This document shows positions 54,188-62,549 of a stretch of DNA of 64,000 nt, piece after piece. This stretch comes from Methylophilus rhizosphaerae. Lineage in GTDB: Bacteria > Pseudomonadota > Gammaproteobacteria > Burkholderiales > Methylophilaceae. Each line of letters starts with the position of its first letter. The stretch's first letter is position 1. A program made the position numbers and the translations under genes. The notes beneath the pieces were generated by a model. The model ran no database searches and had not been told where the DNA came from. It worked only from the letters and a program-made list of their open reading frames with translations. Location of the stretch: the NCBI RefSeq assembly GCF_900100975.1, contig NZ_FNFX01000003.1, positions 434,001 through 498,000 on the forward strand, given 5' to 3'.

Positions 54188-54736
54188 ATGCATGAACCGG
54201 ACAATATCCAGGAAATGAAGCGCATTCTGGAAGCGGCATTGCTGACCACGCCGCAACCATTGTCACTGGATGACTTGCTCAAACTGTTTGCCGGACGCAT
54301 GGAACGTGCGACCTTACGCATGTTGCTGGATGAACTGAAAGCGGATTGGCTGGATAAAACACTGGACCTGGTACAGGTGGCGAGCGGCTATCGCTTCCAG
54401 GCCAAGCCGGAATACAGTGGATATATTTCCCGCCTGAATCCGGAACGCCAGCCGAAATATTCACGGGCAGTGATGGAAACGCTGGCGATTATTGCCTACC
54501 GCCAGCCGGTGACGCGTGGCGATATTGAGCAGATTCGCGGCGTGGCCGTCAATCCTAACGTGATCCGTCAATTACAGGAGCGTGACTGGATTGACGTGGT
54601 CGGGCAACGTGAAGTGCCGGGACGGCCTTCCTTATATGCCACGACCAAACATTTCCTGGATGATTTGAATCTGCGCTCACTGGCGGAGTTGCCGCCGTTT
54701 GAAGCATTTGCCCAGAGTGAGATCCCGCTTGAGTAA
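54188..54736 (+). CDS. scpB: Segregation and condensation protein B
   Basis: 182 residues, a two-winged-helix protein that pairs with ScpA. The motif L-E-A-A-L-L-T near residue 13, Y-R-F-Q-A-K-P-E near 73, and L-A-I-I-A-Y-R-Q-P-V-T-R-G-D-I-E-Q-I-R-G-V near 99-119 are conserved ScpB features. The C-terminal P-L-E is short. The next gene starts right after it (ModE-like). Confidence 0.93.
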   Translation: MHEPDNIQEMKRILEAALLTTPQPLSLDDLLKLFAGRMERATLRMLLDELKADWLDKTLDLVQVASGYRFQAKPEYSGYISRLNPERQPKYSRAVMETLAIIAYRQPVTRGDIEQIRGVAVNPNVIRQLQERDWIDVVGQREVPGRPSLYATTKHFLDDLNLRSLAELPPFEAFAQSEIPLE

Positions 54737-54743
54737 AACCGCC

Positions 54744-55091
54744 ATGCCTCCCTCCTTGCTGAGAATCAGGATTAATCATGCGGGCGATACTGCATTGGGA
54801 CCCGGAAAAATCGAGCTATTGCAGATGATTGCGCGGCATGGCTCCATCTCGGCAGCAGCCAAGCAAATGAAAATGTCCTACCGCCGCGCCTGGGAGCTGG
54901 TCGATGTCATGAATCGCTGTTTTGACCAGGCGGTGGTGGTCAGTACCGCTGGCGGGACGCATGGCGGTGGCGCCCAAGTGACCGAGTTTGGGCAGGCATT
55001 GATCGCCGCCTACCAGCAGATTCTGGAGAAGTCGGCGCAGGCAGCGGCTAATGAGTTACACCTGATTACACGGCATTTGAAAAAAAACTGA
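54744..55091 (+). CDS. ModE-like winged-helix regulator lacking the Mop domain
   Basis: 115 residues from ATG 54744 (a TTG at 54729 would add five). It is a single LysR/ModE-type winged helix: H-G-S-I-S-A-A-A-K-Q-M-K-M-S-Y-R-R-A-W near residues 30-48 and G-G-x-x-G-G-G-A near 73-80. The usual C-terminal Mop/TOBE molybdate-binding domain of ModE is absent. Directly before the molybdate transport genes and near a ModE-like dyad, so it likely controls them. Confidence 0.82.
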   Translation: MPPSLLRIRINHAGDTALGPGKIELLQMIARHGSISAAAKQMKMSYRRAWELVDVMNRCFDQAVVVSTAGGTHGGGAQVTEFGQALIAAYQQILEKSAQAAANELHLITRHLKKN

Positions 55092-55099
55092 TTTTTTTA

Positions 55100-55131
55100 G
55101 CCATCGTCATGCGTGAATGGGTATAACGATG
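55100..55131. promoter_or_regulatory. ModE-like operator before modA
   Basis: Dyad with arms CCATCGTCAT (55100-55109) and ATAACGATGG (55122-55131); nine of ten bases are complementary. ModE operators have the form ATCG-N-TAT ... ATA-N-CGAT, which these arms fit. It lies 79 bases upstream of modA. Confidence 0.6.
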
Positions 55132-55209
55132 GTAGCATGACCGAAATTGCTGCATGTGTAATGCAGCGCGCCAGTGGTTGGCAAATAAACAATATCAGGG
55201 ATCGAAATC

Positions 55210-55959
55210 ATGAAGAAATGGGCTTTGCTTTGCTTGTGTTTGGTCAGCGTATGGGCGCAGGCAGAAGAAGGGAAAGTCAAAGTGTTTGCCGCAGCCAGCC
55301 TGACCGATGTCATGAATATACTGGCCAGGCAATACAGCCAGCAGGCGGGCGTGCAGGTGGTGCCTGTTTACGGTGGTTCCGGCACCCTGGCGAAACAACT
55401 GGAGCAAGGCGCACCGGGAGACCTCTTCATTTCTGCCGATGAAAAATGGATGCAGTATCTGAAAGACAAGCACCTGGTGCAAAACGCCACCGTCAAATCC
55501 TGGCTGGGTAACCGCCTGGTCATGATCACGCCACCAGCCAAGCCATTGACGATCAAGGCTGAAGCATCTACCGATGTGAACCAGCAAGTACCTGGCTACT
55601 GGTGCACAGGCGATACTTTGTCTGTGCCCGTGGGTATTTATGCCAAACAATCGCTGACCAGTTTAGGCTGGTGGGATAAGCTCAAGAACCGGCTGGTCAG
55701 TACGCAGGACGTACGCGCTGCCCTTAATCTGGTGGAGCGGGATGAGTGTGACGTGGGGATTGTGTACGCCAGTGATGCGCAAGCTTCCGGTAAAGTAAAT
55801 GTGGCTGGCGAGTTCCCGGAAAACAGCCATGTGCCGATTGTGTATCCCATGGCCTTGCTACCTAATGCATCTTCTGCCACGATGGCTTTTTACCACTACC
55901 TGCAATCGCCAGAGGCTAAAAAAGCACTGATTTCCTACGGGTTCAAACCGCTGGAATAA
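55210..55959 (+). CDS. modA: Molybdate ABC transporter substrate-binding protein
   Basis: 249 residues with signal peptide (…W-A-Q-A/E-E, residue 18). The molybdate-binding A-A-A-S-L-T-D near 27 and G-G-S-G-T-L-A near 58 sites and the D-x-F-I-S-A-D segment are as in ModA. Periplasmic binding of molybdate (or tungstate). Followed by modB and modC. The start ATG 55210 has only a weak GGGATC site. Confidence 0.93.
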   Translation: MKKWALLCLCLVSVWAQAEEGKVKVFAAASLTDVMNILARQYSQQAGVQVVPVYGGSGTLAKQLEQGAPGDLFISADEKWMQYLKDKHLVQNATVKSWLGNRLVMITPPAKPLTIKAEASTDVNQQVPGYWCTGDTLSVPVGIYAKQSLTSLGWWDKLKNRLVSTQDVRAALNLVERDECDVGIVYASDAQASGKVNVAGEFPENSHVPIVYPMALLPNASSATMAFYHYLQSPEAKKALISYGFKPLE

Positions 55960-55990
55960 TCCACTGCCGATTACTGCTGTCACCGCAACT

Positions 55991-56680
55991 ATGTGGACCT
56001 TGTCGCCTGCCGAGTGGACGATTGTGCTACTTTCGCTGAAAGTGGCTATATGTTGCGTCATCGTACTATTATTGCCGGCCATGATGGTTGCCTGGATCCT
56101 GGCCAGGCAACGATTCTGGGGCCAGGCATTGCTGGATGCGCTCGTGCATTTGCCCATGGTCCTGCCGCCTGTGGTTTTAGGCTATATGTTGTTGGTGCTG
56201 CTGGGGCGTAAGGGCTGGATAGGGCGCTGGTTGTATGAGCAGTTTCATATTCAACTGACATTCCATTGGTGGGGCGCAGTGATTGCGTCGGCAGTGATGG
56301 CGTTTCCGCTGATGGTACGTGCAATCCGGCAAGCGTTGTATCAAGTCGACCCTTTACTTGAGCAAGCGGCGCAGACATTAGGCGCTTCCCCGGTAAGAGT
56401 ATTTTTTACGATTACCCTGCCTTTGTCTTATCACGGACTGCTGACGGGCGCTATTCTGGCGTTCAGCCGCAGTCTGGGCGAGTTTGGTGCGACCATTACG
56501 TTTGCGGGTAATCTGGAAGGGGAAACCCGGACCTTGCCGCTGGCGATCTATAGTCTGACACAAACACCCGAAGGAGATGCCGCAGCCCTCAGGCTGGTGG
56601 TTCTCAGTGTGCTGGTGTCTGTATTGGCATTGTTAGGCAGCCAATGGCTGGAGCGGCGACTGATCAGGAGTCAACGCTAA
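55991..56680 (+). CDS. modB: Molybdate ABC transporter permease
   Basis: 229-residue inner-membrane permease with about five helices and the ABC permease EAA loop (E-Q-A-A-Q-T-L-G-A near residue 125). R-S-L-G-E-F-G-A-T near 160 is the conserved ModB phrase. Its stop overlaps the modC start (TAATG). Confidence 0.92.
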   Translation: MWTLSPAEWTIVLLSLKVAICCVIVLLLPAMMVAWILARQRFWGQALLDALVHLPMVLPPVVLGYMLLVLLGRKGWIGRWLYEQFHIQLTFHWWGAVIASAVMAFPLMVRAIRQALYQVDPLLEQAAQTLGASPVRVFFTITLPLSYHGLLTGAILAFSRSLGEFGATITFAGNLEGETRTLPLAIYSLTQTPEGDAAALRLVVLSVLVSVLALLGSQWLERRLIRSQR

Positions 56681-57333
56681 TGTTGCAGGTTGATATCCAG
56701 ATACGCCAACCGTATGCGGCCAATGCAGAGGCATTCGCATTACAGGCCAGGTTTGAGTTAAGGCCAGGGCATTGCCTTGGCATCATGGGTGCTTCCGGTT
56801 CCGGCAAAACAACCTTGCTGCATACTATCAGCGGATTGTTAATGCCAGCCTCGGGAACTATCCACAGTGGCCATCAATGCTGGTTCGACGCCGAACGGGG
56901 CATACAGTGGCCGCCCTGGCAACGCCATGTAGGCATGGTGTTCCAGGACGGGCGCTTGTTTCCACATTTGAGTGTCCTGCAAAATCTGGCTTATGGTATG
57001 CCGTCAGGTGGCCGCATCTCACTGGAAGAGGTGATTGCTGTATTGGAAATCGGCCATTTAGCCAGGCGTAGGCCCGGCCAGTTGTCCGGCGGTGAAAAAC
57101 AGCGCGTTGCCATTGGGCGTGCATTGCTAAGCCAGCCCGTCGTGTTGCTGATGGATGAGCCATTAAGTGGCCTTGATGAGGCATTGAAACAGCAGGTATT
57201 GCCTTACATCAAAAAAGTGATGACTACGTTTGGCTTGCCGACCCTGTATGTCAGCCATGTGCGGGAAGAGGTGGCTGAAATTGCCGATGAGATGTTGATA
57301 CTGGCGCAAGGTCAGTTGCGCCAGCCAATTTGA
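56680..57333 (+). CDS. modC: Molybdate ABC transporter ATPase, short form
   Basis: 217 residues from ATG 56680, after GGAG at 56667-56670. Walker A G-A-S-G-S-G-K-T near 37, signature L-S-G-G-E-K-Q-R near 129 and Walker B V-L-L-M-D-E-P near 150 are intact. ModC is usually about 350 residues; the C-terminal TOBE/Mop domain that binds oxyanion is missing and the gene ends cleanly. The same domain is missing in the adjacent ModE-like protein. Confidence 0.9.
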   Translation: MLQVDIQIRQPYAANAEAFALQARFELRPGHCLGIMGASGSGKTTLLHTISGLLMPASGTIHSGHQCWFDAERGIQWPPWQRHVGMVFQDGRLFPHLSVLQNLAYGMPSGGRISLEEVIAVLEIGHLARRRPGQLSGGEKQRVAIGRALLSQPVVLLMDEPLSGLDEALKQQVLPYIKKVMTTFGLPTLYVSHVREEVAEIADEMLILAQGQLRQPI

Positions 57334-57335
57334 AT

Positions 57336-57815
57336 TTAGTGGTGATGGCCGCCGGCACCGTGTACATGCTGGTGCTCGATTTCTTCCTTGTTGGCAGAAC
57401 GTACATCTTTAATGGTGGCGGTAAACAGCAGGCGTTGACCGGCCCATGGGTGATTGCCATCGACCACGACTTTGCCATCGGCAATATCCGTGATGCTGTA
57501 TAGGATGACGTCACCCGTTTCGTCTTCACCTTCAAACTGCATGCCAACTTTCAGATCTTTGGTTGGGAAAGCGCTTGCCGGTTCAATCTGTACCAGCGCG
57601 TCATCATACTCGCCAAAGGCATCTTCCGGATCCAGGCTGACTTCTACCAGGTCGCCAACATTCTTGCCATGCATGGCCTCTTCCACTTTGGGGAAAATAT
57701 TGTCGTAACCGCCATGCAGATAAGCAACAGGCTGCTGGCTTTCTTCCAGAATGTCGCCATCGCTGTTTTGCAGTTTATAGGTCATGCTGACCACGGTATT
57801 CATTGCTACTTGCAT
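57336..57815 (-). CDS. slyD: FKBP-type peptidyl-prolyl isomerase (SlyD)
   Basis: 159 residues. FKBP domain with L-H-G-G-Y near residue 33 and an inserted-in-flap (IF) domain (E-D-A-F-G-E-Y near 63), and a short His-rich C-terminal tail (H-Q-H-V-H-G-A-G-G-H-H-H) for nickel binding, much shorter than in E. coli SlyD. Cytoplasmic folding helper and metallochaperone. Converges with modC. Confidence 0.92.
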   Translation of the reverse strand: MQVAMNTVVSMTYKLQNSDGDILEESQQPVAYLHGGYDNIFPKVEEAMHGKNVGDLVEVSLDPEDAFGEYDDALVQIEPASAFPTKDLKVGMQFEGEDETGDVILYSITDIADGKVVVDGNHPWAGQRLLFTATIKDVRSANKEEIEHQHVHGAGGHHH

Positions 57816-57877
57816 GTGAAATGTCCTAAATTATTCGGTGATAAATCGTTATTCTAAAGGATATTGACAGGATGGTG

Positions 57878-58360
57878 TCATTCTCGCTGTTGATAATGTT
57901 GGCCATAGCGCTTGCGCCAAACCCAGGGTGGTAGCGGGTTGGCCTGCTGCCACAGTCCCCGTCCTTGTTGCTGGGCCTGTTGTTGCAGGGACGCTAATTC
58001 CGCACGTGTTGAGTAGCGGCTGCTGAACCAGGCCATACCTTGTGCAATTTGGTACTGGCTGGCATCCGTATTGTTGCAGAACAGATGACCGAGGGTACGT
58101 CCGTAAAGATCTTTGCCGCTTGGCTGCACTGTCACCGGGCCGTTGCAAAGCGCGGCCAGGCTGCGCTTTGCCTGTTTGCCATAGGCCTGCTGCAATTCCG
58201 GCGCATCAATATCCAGGAGCCGTAAGCGATATGTTTGCGCCTGGTCGCGGATGATTACGGTATCCCCATCCAGGACTGCCTGCAACATCGGCTCACCATG
58301 CACCCGTAGACTGGTGATGCCCAGTAGCAATACCAGCCACCCTTTGAACATGGGGTGCAT
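57878..58360 (-). CDS. Secreted thermonuclease-family nuclease (SNase-like)
   Basis: 160 residues with signal peptide (to about residue 22). OB-fold SNase domain: D-G-D-T near 32, R-L-L-D-I-D-A-P-E near 47-55 (catalytic Arg and Asp/Glu), and Y-G-R-T-L-G near 87. All three catalytic positions (Arg, Glu, Arg) are present, so an active calcium-dependent nuclease is likely. Its start overlaps the nadB stop by one base. Confidence 0.87.
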   Translation of the reverse strand: MHPMFKGWLVLLLGITSLRVHGEPMLQAVLDGDTVIIRDQAQTYRLRLLDIDAPELQQAYGKQAKRSLAALCNGPVTVQPSGKDLYGRTLGHLFCNNTDASQYQIAQGMAWFSSRYSTRAELASLQQQAQQQGRGLWQQANPLPPWVWRKRYGQHYQQRE

Positions 58361-59970
58361 TAATCCAGCAGGCTGGTGTAGTTTTCCGGTGTCAGTACCG
58401 TGGGGATGGCTTCTGCAAGCAAATCAGGATAATCCTTGCTGAAATGCAGGCCGCGGCTTTCGTGGCGCTCAATGGCCGAGCGCACAATCAGTTCGGCCAC
58501 CTGCAATAAATTACGCAGTTCAATCAGGTCGTGACTGACTTTGAAGTTGCTGTAAAACTCATGTACTTCGTCGCGCAGCATATGGATGCGGTGCAGGGCG
58601 CGGCTTAACCGCTTGGTCGTGCGTACGATGCCGACATAGTTCCACATGAAGCGGCGCAACTCGTCCCAGGTGTGGGTAATCAGCACTTCTTCATCGGCGT
58701 CGGTGACGCGGCTTTCATCCCAGTTTGGCAAGGTAATCGTCGGTTGCTGGCCCGAGGCCCGGATATTTTCTGCGCAGCTTTTGCTGAACGCCAGGCATTC
58801 GAGCAGGGAGTTGCTGGCCAGCCGGTTGGCACCGTGCAGGCCGGTGCAAGCCGTTTCGCCAATAGCATACAGGCGGTCAATATCTGTGCGTGCCTGCATA
58901 TCCGTCATCACGCCGCCACAGGTGTAGTGTGCAGCGGGAACAACCGGAATAGGCTGTTTGCTGATGTCTATGCCCAGTTGCAGGCAGCGCTGGTAAATGT
59001 TGGGGAAGTGTGACTGGATAAATGCAAGCGGTTTGTGGCTGATGTCCAGGTAGACGCAATCCAGGCCGCGTTTTTTCATTTCAAAGTCAATCGCGCGGGC
59101 CACCACATCGCGCGGGGCCAACTCAGCCCTTTCATCATGCCATGGCATGAAACGGGTGCCGTCCGGCAGTTTTAGTAATCCGCCTTCGCCGCGCAATACT
59201 TCCGAGATCAGGAAGGATTTGGCATGTGGGTGGTATAAACAGGTCGGGTGGAATTGCACAAATTCCAGGTTGGCTACCCGGCAACCTGCCCGCCAGGCCA
59301 TGGCAATGCCATCGCCAGTGCTGATGTCCGGATTGGTGGTATACAGGTAGACTTTACCCGAGCCACCCGTCGCCATTACGGTGTATTGCGATGAGAGCGT
59401 GATCACTTTGCCTGTCTGGTTGTTGAGTACATATGCACCCAGGCAACGATTCGGGCCATCACTCATGGTTTGCTTGAATAATTTATGCGTAGTGATCAGG
59501 TCTACCGCAATATGGTGTTCAAGAATCGTAATGTTGGGGTGTTCACGCACGCGTTCAGTCAGCGTGGTCTGTACTGCCTGGCCGGTGGCGTCCGCTACGT
59601 GAACCACGCGCCGGTGGCTATGGCCACCTTCGCGTGTCAGATGCAAACGGTCGTCTTCGGCTTCGCGGGTAAAGTTGACGCCCTGCTGTAATAACCACTC
59701 GATACTCGCACGGCCATTGGTGACGACCATGCGGGTGACTTCACTGTCGCAGAGGCCTGCGCCCGCGACCAGGGTATCCTGGATATGGGCTTCCAGCGAG
59801 TCTTCGCTATTGACGACGGCAGCAATGCCGCCTTGCGCCCAGTTGCTGGCACTCATGGACAGTTCGCGTTTGCTGAGAATACATACCCGGTAATCGTCAG
59901 CCAGTCGCAGTGCCAGTGATTGGCCGGCCAGGCCGCTGCCTATGATCAATACATCAAAGACTTTGTTCAT
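58360..59970 (-). CDS. nadB: L-aspartate oxidase
   Basis: 536 residues. First enzyme of NAD synthesis: oxidises L-aspartate to iminoaspartate with [11 protein letters not shown] near residue 11 (FAD), N-W-A-Q-G-G-I-A near 44, F-V-Q-F-H-P-T near 241, R-G-E-G near 266 and the C-terminal helical domain are standard. The divergent partner is rpoE, the conserved arrangement. Confidence 0.96.
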   Translation of the reverse strand: MNKVFDVLIIGSGLAGQSLALRLADDYRVCILSKRELSMSASNWAQGGIAAVVNSEDSLEAHIQDTLVAGAGLCDSEVTRMVVTNGRASIEWLLQQGVNFTREAEDDRLHLTREGGHSHRRVVHVADATGQAVQTTLTERVREHPNITILEHHIAVDLITTHKLFKQTMSDGPNRCLGAYVLNNQTGKVITLSSQYTVMATGGSGKVYLYTTNPDISTGDGIAMAWRAGCRVANLEFVQFHPTCLYHPHAKSFLISEVLRGEGGLLKLPDGTRFMPWHDERAELAPRDVVARAIDFEMKKRGLDCVYLDISHKPLAFIQSHFPNIYQRCLQLGIDISKQPIPVVPAAHYTCGGVMTDMQARTDIDRLYAIGETACTGLHGANRLASNSLLECLAFSKSCAENIRASGQQPTITLPNWDESRVTDADEEVLITHTWDELRRFMWNYVGIVRTTKRLSRALHRIHMLRDEVHEFYSNFKVSHDLIELRNLLQVAELIVRSAIERHESRGLHFSKDYPDLLAEAIPTVLTPENYTSLLD

Positions 59971-59989
59971 ATGGATTTGTGAAATGAAT

Positions 59990-60017
59990 GGAACTTTACA
60001 GAAAAGACCAGGTCAGA
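59990..60017 (+). promoter_or_regulatory. Sigma-E promoter of rpoE
   Basis: GGAACTT (59990-59996), spacer of 16 bases, TCAGA (60013-60017). This is the RpoE consensus (GAACTT, 16-17, TCTGA) with one change in the -10. It would make rpoE autoregulated. It lies about 165 bases before the start of rpoE. Confidence 0.65.
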
Positions 60018-60180
60018 CACTTGTCTGCATTGCGTGTTGCAAGCGCAGGCAAAAATAAGGGATGAGACGATGTTACACACAGCAAATATAGAAGCGTTAA
60101 CACGCACCGGGTTCGTCGAAAACAACACAAAAGCGTATACTACTCCCAATCAAAGAATTACCCAAGGGAGTCATCGCGAT

Positions 60181-60810
60181 ATGACTGTTCAGGCGCCCAA
60201 CGCCAAACAGCAAGAGAATAAAGAGTTCGATCAAATGCTGGTTGAACGTGCCCAACAGGGCGATAAACGGGCCTTCGGATTACTCGTTGAAAAGTATCAT
60301 CGCAAGCTTGGGCGGTTGCTGTCACGCATGATCCGCGACCAGGCGGAAGTGGAAGATGTGGTACAGGAGTCCTTTATCAAGGCTTACCGGGCTTTGCACA
60401 GTTTCCGTGGTGACAGTGCCTTTTATACTTGGCTGTACCGGATTGGCATCAACACAGCCAAAAACTACCTGGTGTCCATGGGCCGCAAGCCACAGGTAAT
60501 GCAGGACGTCGAAATTGAAGACGTGGAAAATTTTGATGAGGGTGAGGATATGCGTACACTGGAGACGCCGGAAACCTCCCTCATGACCAAGGAAATTGCC
60601 CAAACGGTAAATGATGCCATTGCCGCCTTGCCAGAGGAGCTGCGTACAGCAATTACTCTGCGTGAGCTGGAAGGACTGAGCTACGAAGATATTGCGACGG
60701 TCATGCAATGTCCGATTGGAACCGTACGTTCACGTATTTTCCGGGCACGTGAAACCATTGCAGCCAAGTTGAGGCCGTTACTGGACACGCCACAACATAA
60801 GCGGTGGTAA
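60181..60810 (+). CDS. rpoE: RNA polymerase sigma factor RpoE (sigma-E)
   Basis: 209 residues from ATG 60181 after AAGGGAG; the frame runs further upstream but that part covers the promoter. ECF sigma factor: region 2 (about 24-95; D-V-V-Q-E-S-F-I-K-A-Y-R near 63) and region 4 (about 130-195; L-R-E-L-E-G-L-S-Y-E-D-I-A near 160, R-S-R-I-F-R-A-R). It controls envelope stress genes. Anti-sigma RseA is next. Confidence 0.96.
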   Translation: MTVQAPNAKQQENKEFDQMLVERAQQGDKRAFGLLVEKYHRKLGRLLSRMIRDQAEVEDVVQESFIKAYRALHSFRGDSAFYTWLYRIGINTAKNYLVSMGRKPQVMQDVEIEDVENFDEGEDMRTLETPETSLMTKEIAQTVNDAIAALPEELRTAITLRELEGLSYEDIATVMQCPIGTVRSRIFRARETIAAKLRPLLDTPQHKRW

Positions 60811-60904
60811 ACGTGGGTGTCATGCAGTTTGGGTATGTTCAGGTGTTTATGACAATTGATTTGTTAGATGCTAACATAAAAACATTAGTGAATTTGGGGT
60901 TATT

Positions 60905-61378
60905 ATGAAGCAGCAATTATCCGCTTTAATCGACGGAGAGGCCGATGTCGAACGCTGTGAACATGTGTTTCTGGCGGCCAAGTCTACCGGAGAGGTCGCA
61001 CAGGCGTGGCGCGACTATCATGTCATTCGCGATGTTATGCGGGATGAGTGCTGGACGCAGTCCGATTTTACCCGCCGTGTCATGGCCCGGCTTGAAGATG
61101 AGCCTGTCATTTTTGCCCCATCCGTAGCAAGTTTCCCACAGAAGGTTGTTTCTTCCTCCCCGCGATTCAGTAAATATACCTGGTCCATTGCTGCTTCCAT
61201 TGCGGCAGCATTCTTTGTCGGCATGTTTGTATTACACCAGCCGGTTGCTGTCGATACGGCTGCGCAGATCGCAGATAATGATAGCGAGACCGACCAGTAT
61301 GTAGTCGCGCATCATAACTATGCGCCGAATAGTGCGACTTACTATATCCAGGACGTAGCTTTTAACGCTGGCGAATAA
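60905..61378 (+). CDS. rseA: Anti-sigma-E factor RseA
   Basis: 157 residues. N-terminal anti-sigma domain (1-75: M-K-Q-Q-L-S-A-L-I-D-G-E and W-R-D-Y-H-V-I-R-D near 37) binds RpoE, one membrane helix (about 97-116: S-I-A-A-S-I-A-A-A-F-F) and a short periplasmic tail for RseB and protease control. Cut by regulated proteolysis. 94 bases after rpoE. Confidence 0.9.
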   Translation: MKQQLSALIDGEADVERCEHVFLAAKSTGEVAQAWRDYHVIRDVMRDECWTQSDFTRRVMARLEDEPVIFAPSVASFPQKVVSSSPRFSKYTWSIAASIAAAFFVGMFVLHQPVAVDTAAQIADNDSETDQYVVAHHNYAPNSATYYIQDVAFNAGE

Positions 61379-61397
61379 GCGCACCCTGTTGTCCGGT

Positions 61398-62351
61398 ATG
61401 TCATTGCGGTTTGTTATTGGTACCTTAGTTGCGCTCGCGGCCAGCCAGCAGGTCATGGCTGACGAGAGTTTATGGGACACCATGCAGAAAACGGCCGCCG
61501 CCGCCAGGGAGCTCAATTACCAGGGTCTGTTCGTTTACCATAACGGTGCGATTATTCGTTCAGTACAAATTACGCATATCTATGAAAACGGTCGCGAATT
61601 TACGCGCAATGTTGTCCTTGATGGCCGTCCGCGTGAAGTCTTCAGCGAAGGCGACGATATTGTTATTTTTAATGCAAAAAATGACAAGATTGTGATTGAA
61701 AAGCGCCGTGGCCAGAATCTGTTCCCGGCCATGCTGCCTACCCAGTTATCCTCCCTTAAACAAAATTACACATTAAAATTTGTCGGTCAGGCGCGTATTG
61801 CTGGTCGCCCAGCCCAGGTGATCGATATGATTCCAAACGATAACCTTCGTTACCAGTACCGCGTCTGGTCTGATAGCGAATATGGGTTACTGCTGAAAAT
61901 GAGCATGATGGATATGCAGGGCCATACGCTGGAGCAAATCGGCTTTAATCAGGTATCCCTGCTGCAAACCAGGAATCTGGACTGGTTCCAGCCCAAAATT
62001 GACGCCAGTAAACCGTATGTCATGGACGATACCACTGACCTGACCCATGTGGATGATAATTTGATCGTACCAAATTTGCCTGCCGGGTATAAAAAAATAG
62101 ACCAGATCCGGTTGCGTGTGCCAGGCAGGACAGCACCCGTGGAACAGGTGATTTTCTCGGACGGCCTGGCATCTGTTTCACTGTTTGTGGAGCCGGTAAT
62201 CAAAGGCATGCAACCGCGTGTAGGGAAAAAGACCATGGGATCAACCAACGTTTATGCCAATGTACTAAACGGCTATCAACTGGTGGTGGTCGGTGAAGTG
62301 CCTGCGCAAACCGTGGAGCAGATTGCACAACAGGTCAGTTTTAAAAAATAA
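61398..62351 (+). CDS. rseB: Sigma-E regulatory protein RseB/MucB
   Basis: 317 residues from ATG 61398 (a TTG at 61389 gives three more). Signal peptide to about residue 21. The N-terminal domain (LolA-like fold) and smaller C-terminal domain follow the RseB layout (Y-Q-G-L-F-V-Y-H-N-G near 44, the pattern R-E-V-F-S-E-G-D near 79). It binds RseA in the periplasm, protecting it until misfolded OMPs or lipids displace it. Confidence 0.92.
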   Translation: MSLRFVIGTLVALAASQQVMADESLWDTMQKTAAAARELNYQGLFVYHNGAIIRSVQITHIYENGREFTRNVVLDGRPREVFSEGDDIVIFNAKNDKIVIEKRRGQNLFPAMLPTQLSSLKQNYTLKFVGQARIAGRPAQVIDMIPNDNLRYQYRVWSDSEYGLLLKMSMMDMQGHTLEQIGFNQVSLLQTRNLDWFQPKIDASKPYVMDDTTDLTHVDDNLIVPNLPAGYKKIDQIRLRVPGRTAPVEQVIFSDGLASVSLFVEPVIKGMQPRVGKKTMGSTNVYANVLNGYQLVVVGEVPAQTVEQIAQQVSFKK

Positions 62352-62549
62352 TCCGTCATTGCAACGGCGCTTTCACGCATTTTTATCTGATGTATCATCC
62401 AATTTCCTCCGGCAGACGGCTTCGGTGATCTCACTAGCCCCTTGTTTTTCAGGCACGCGTCACCATGTGCAAGGAGTGTGTGGAACATGCATCAGCGAAA
62501 GAGTTAGGTAGTTATTTAACAGTGGTTAATTGAAATAATAGGAATAATT

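Noticed and set aside
62482-62508. Possible sigma-E promoter before degP (GGAACA then TTAGG)
   Set aside because: The -35 match is partial and the -10 does not fit; too weak to list.
62352-62511. Possible rseC remnant with C-x-x-C-like spots after rseB
   Set aside because: Spacing of cysteines and surrounding residues do not match RseC, and the frame starts inside rseB.
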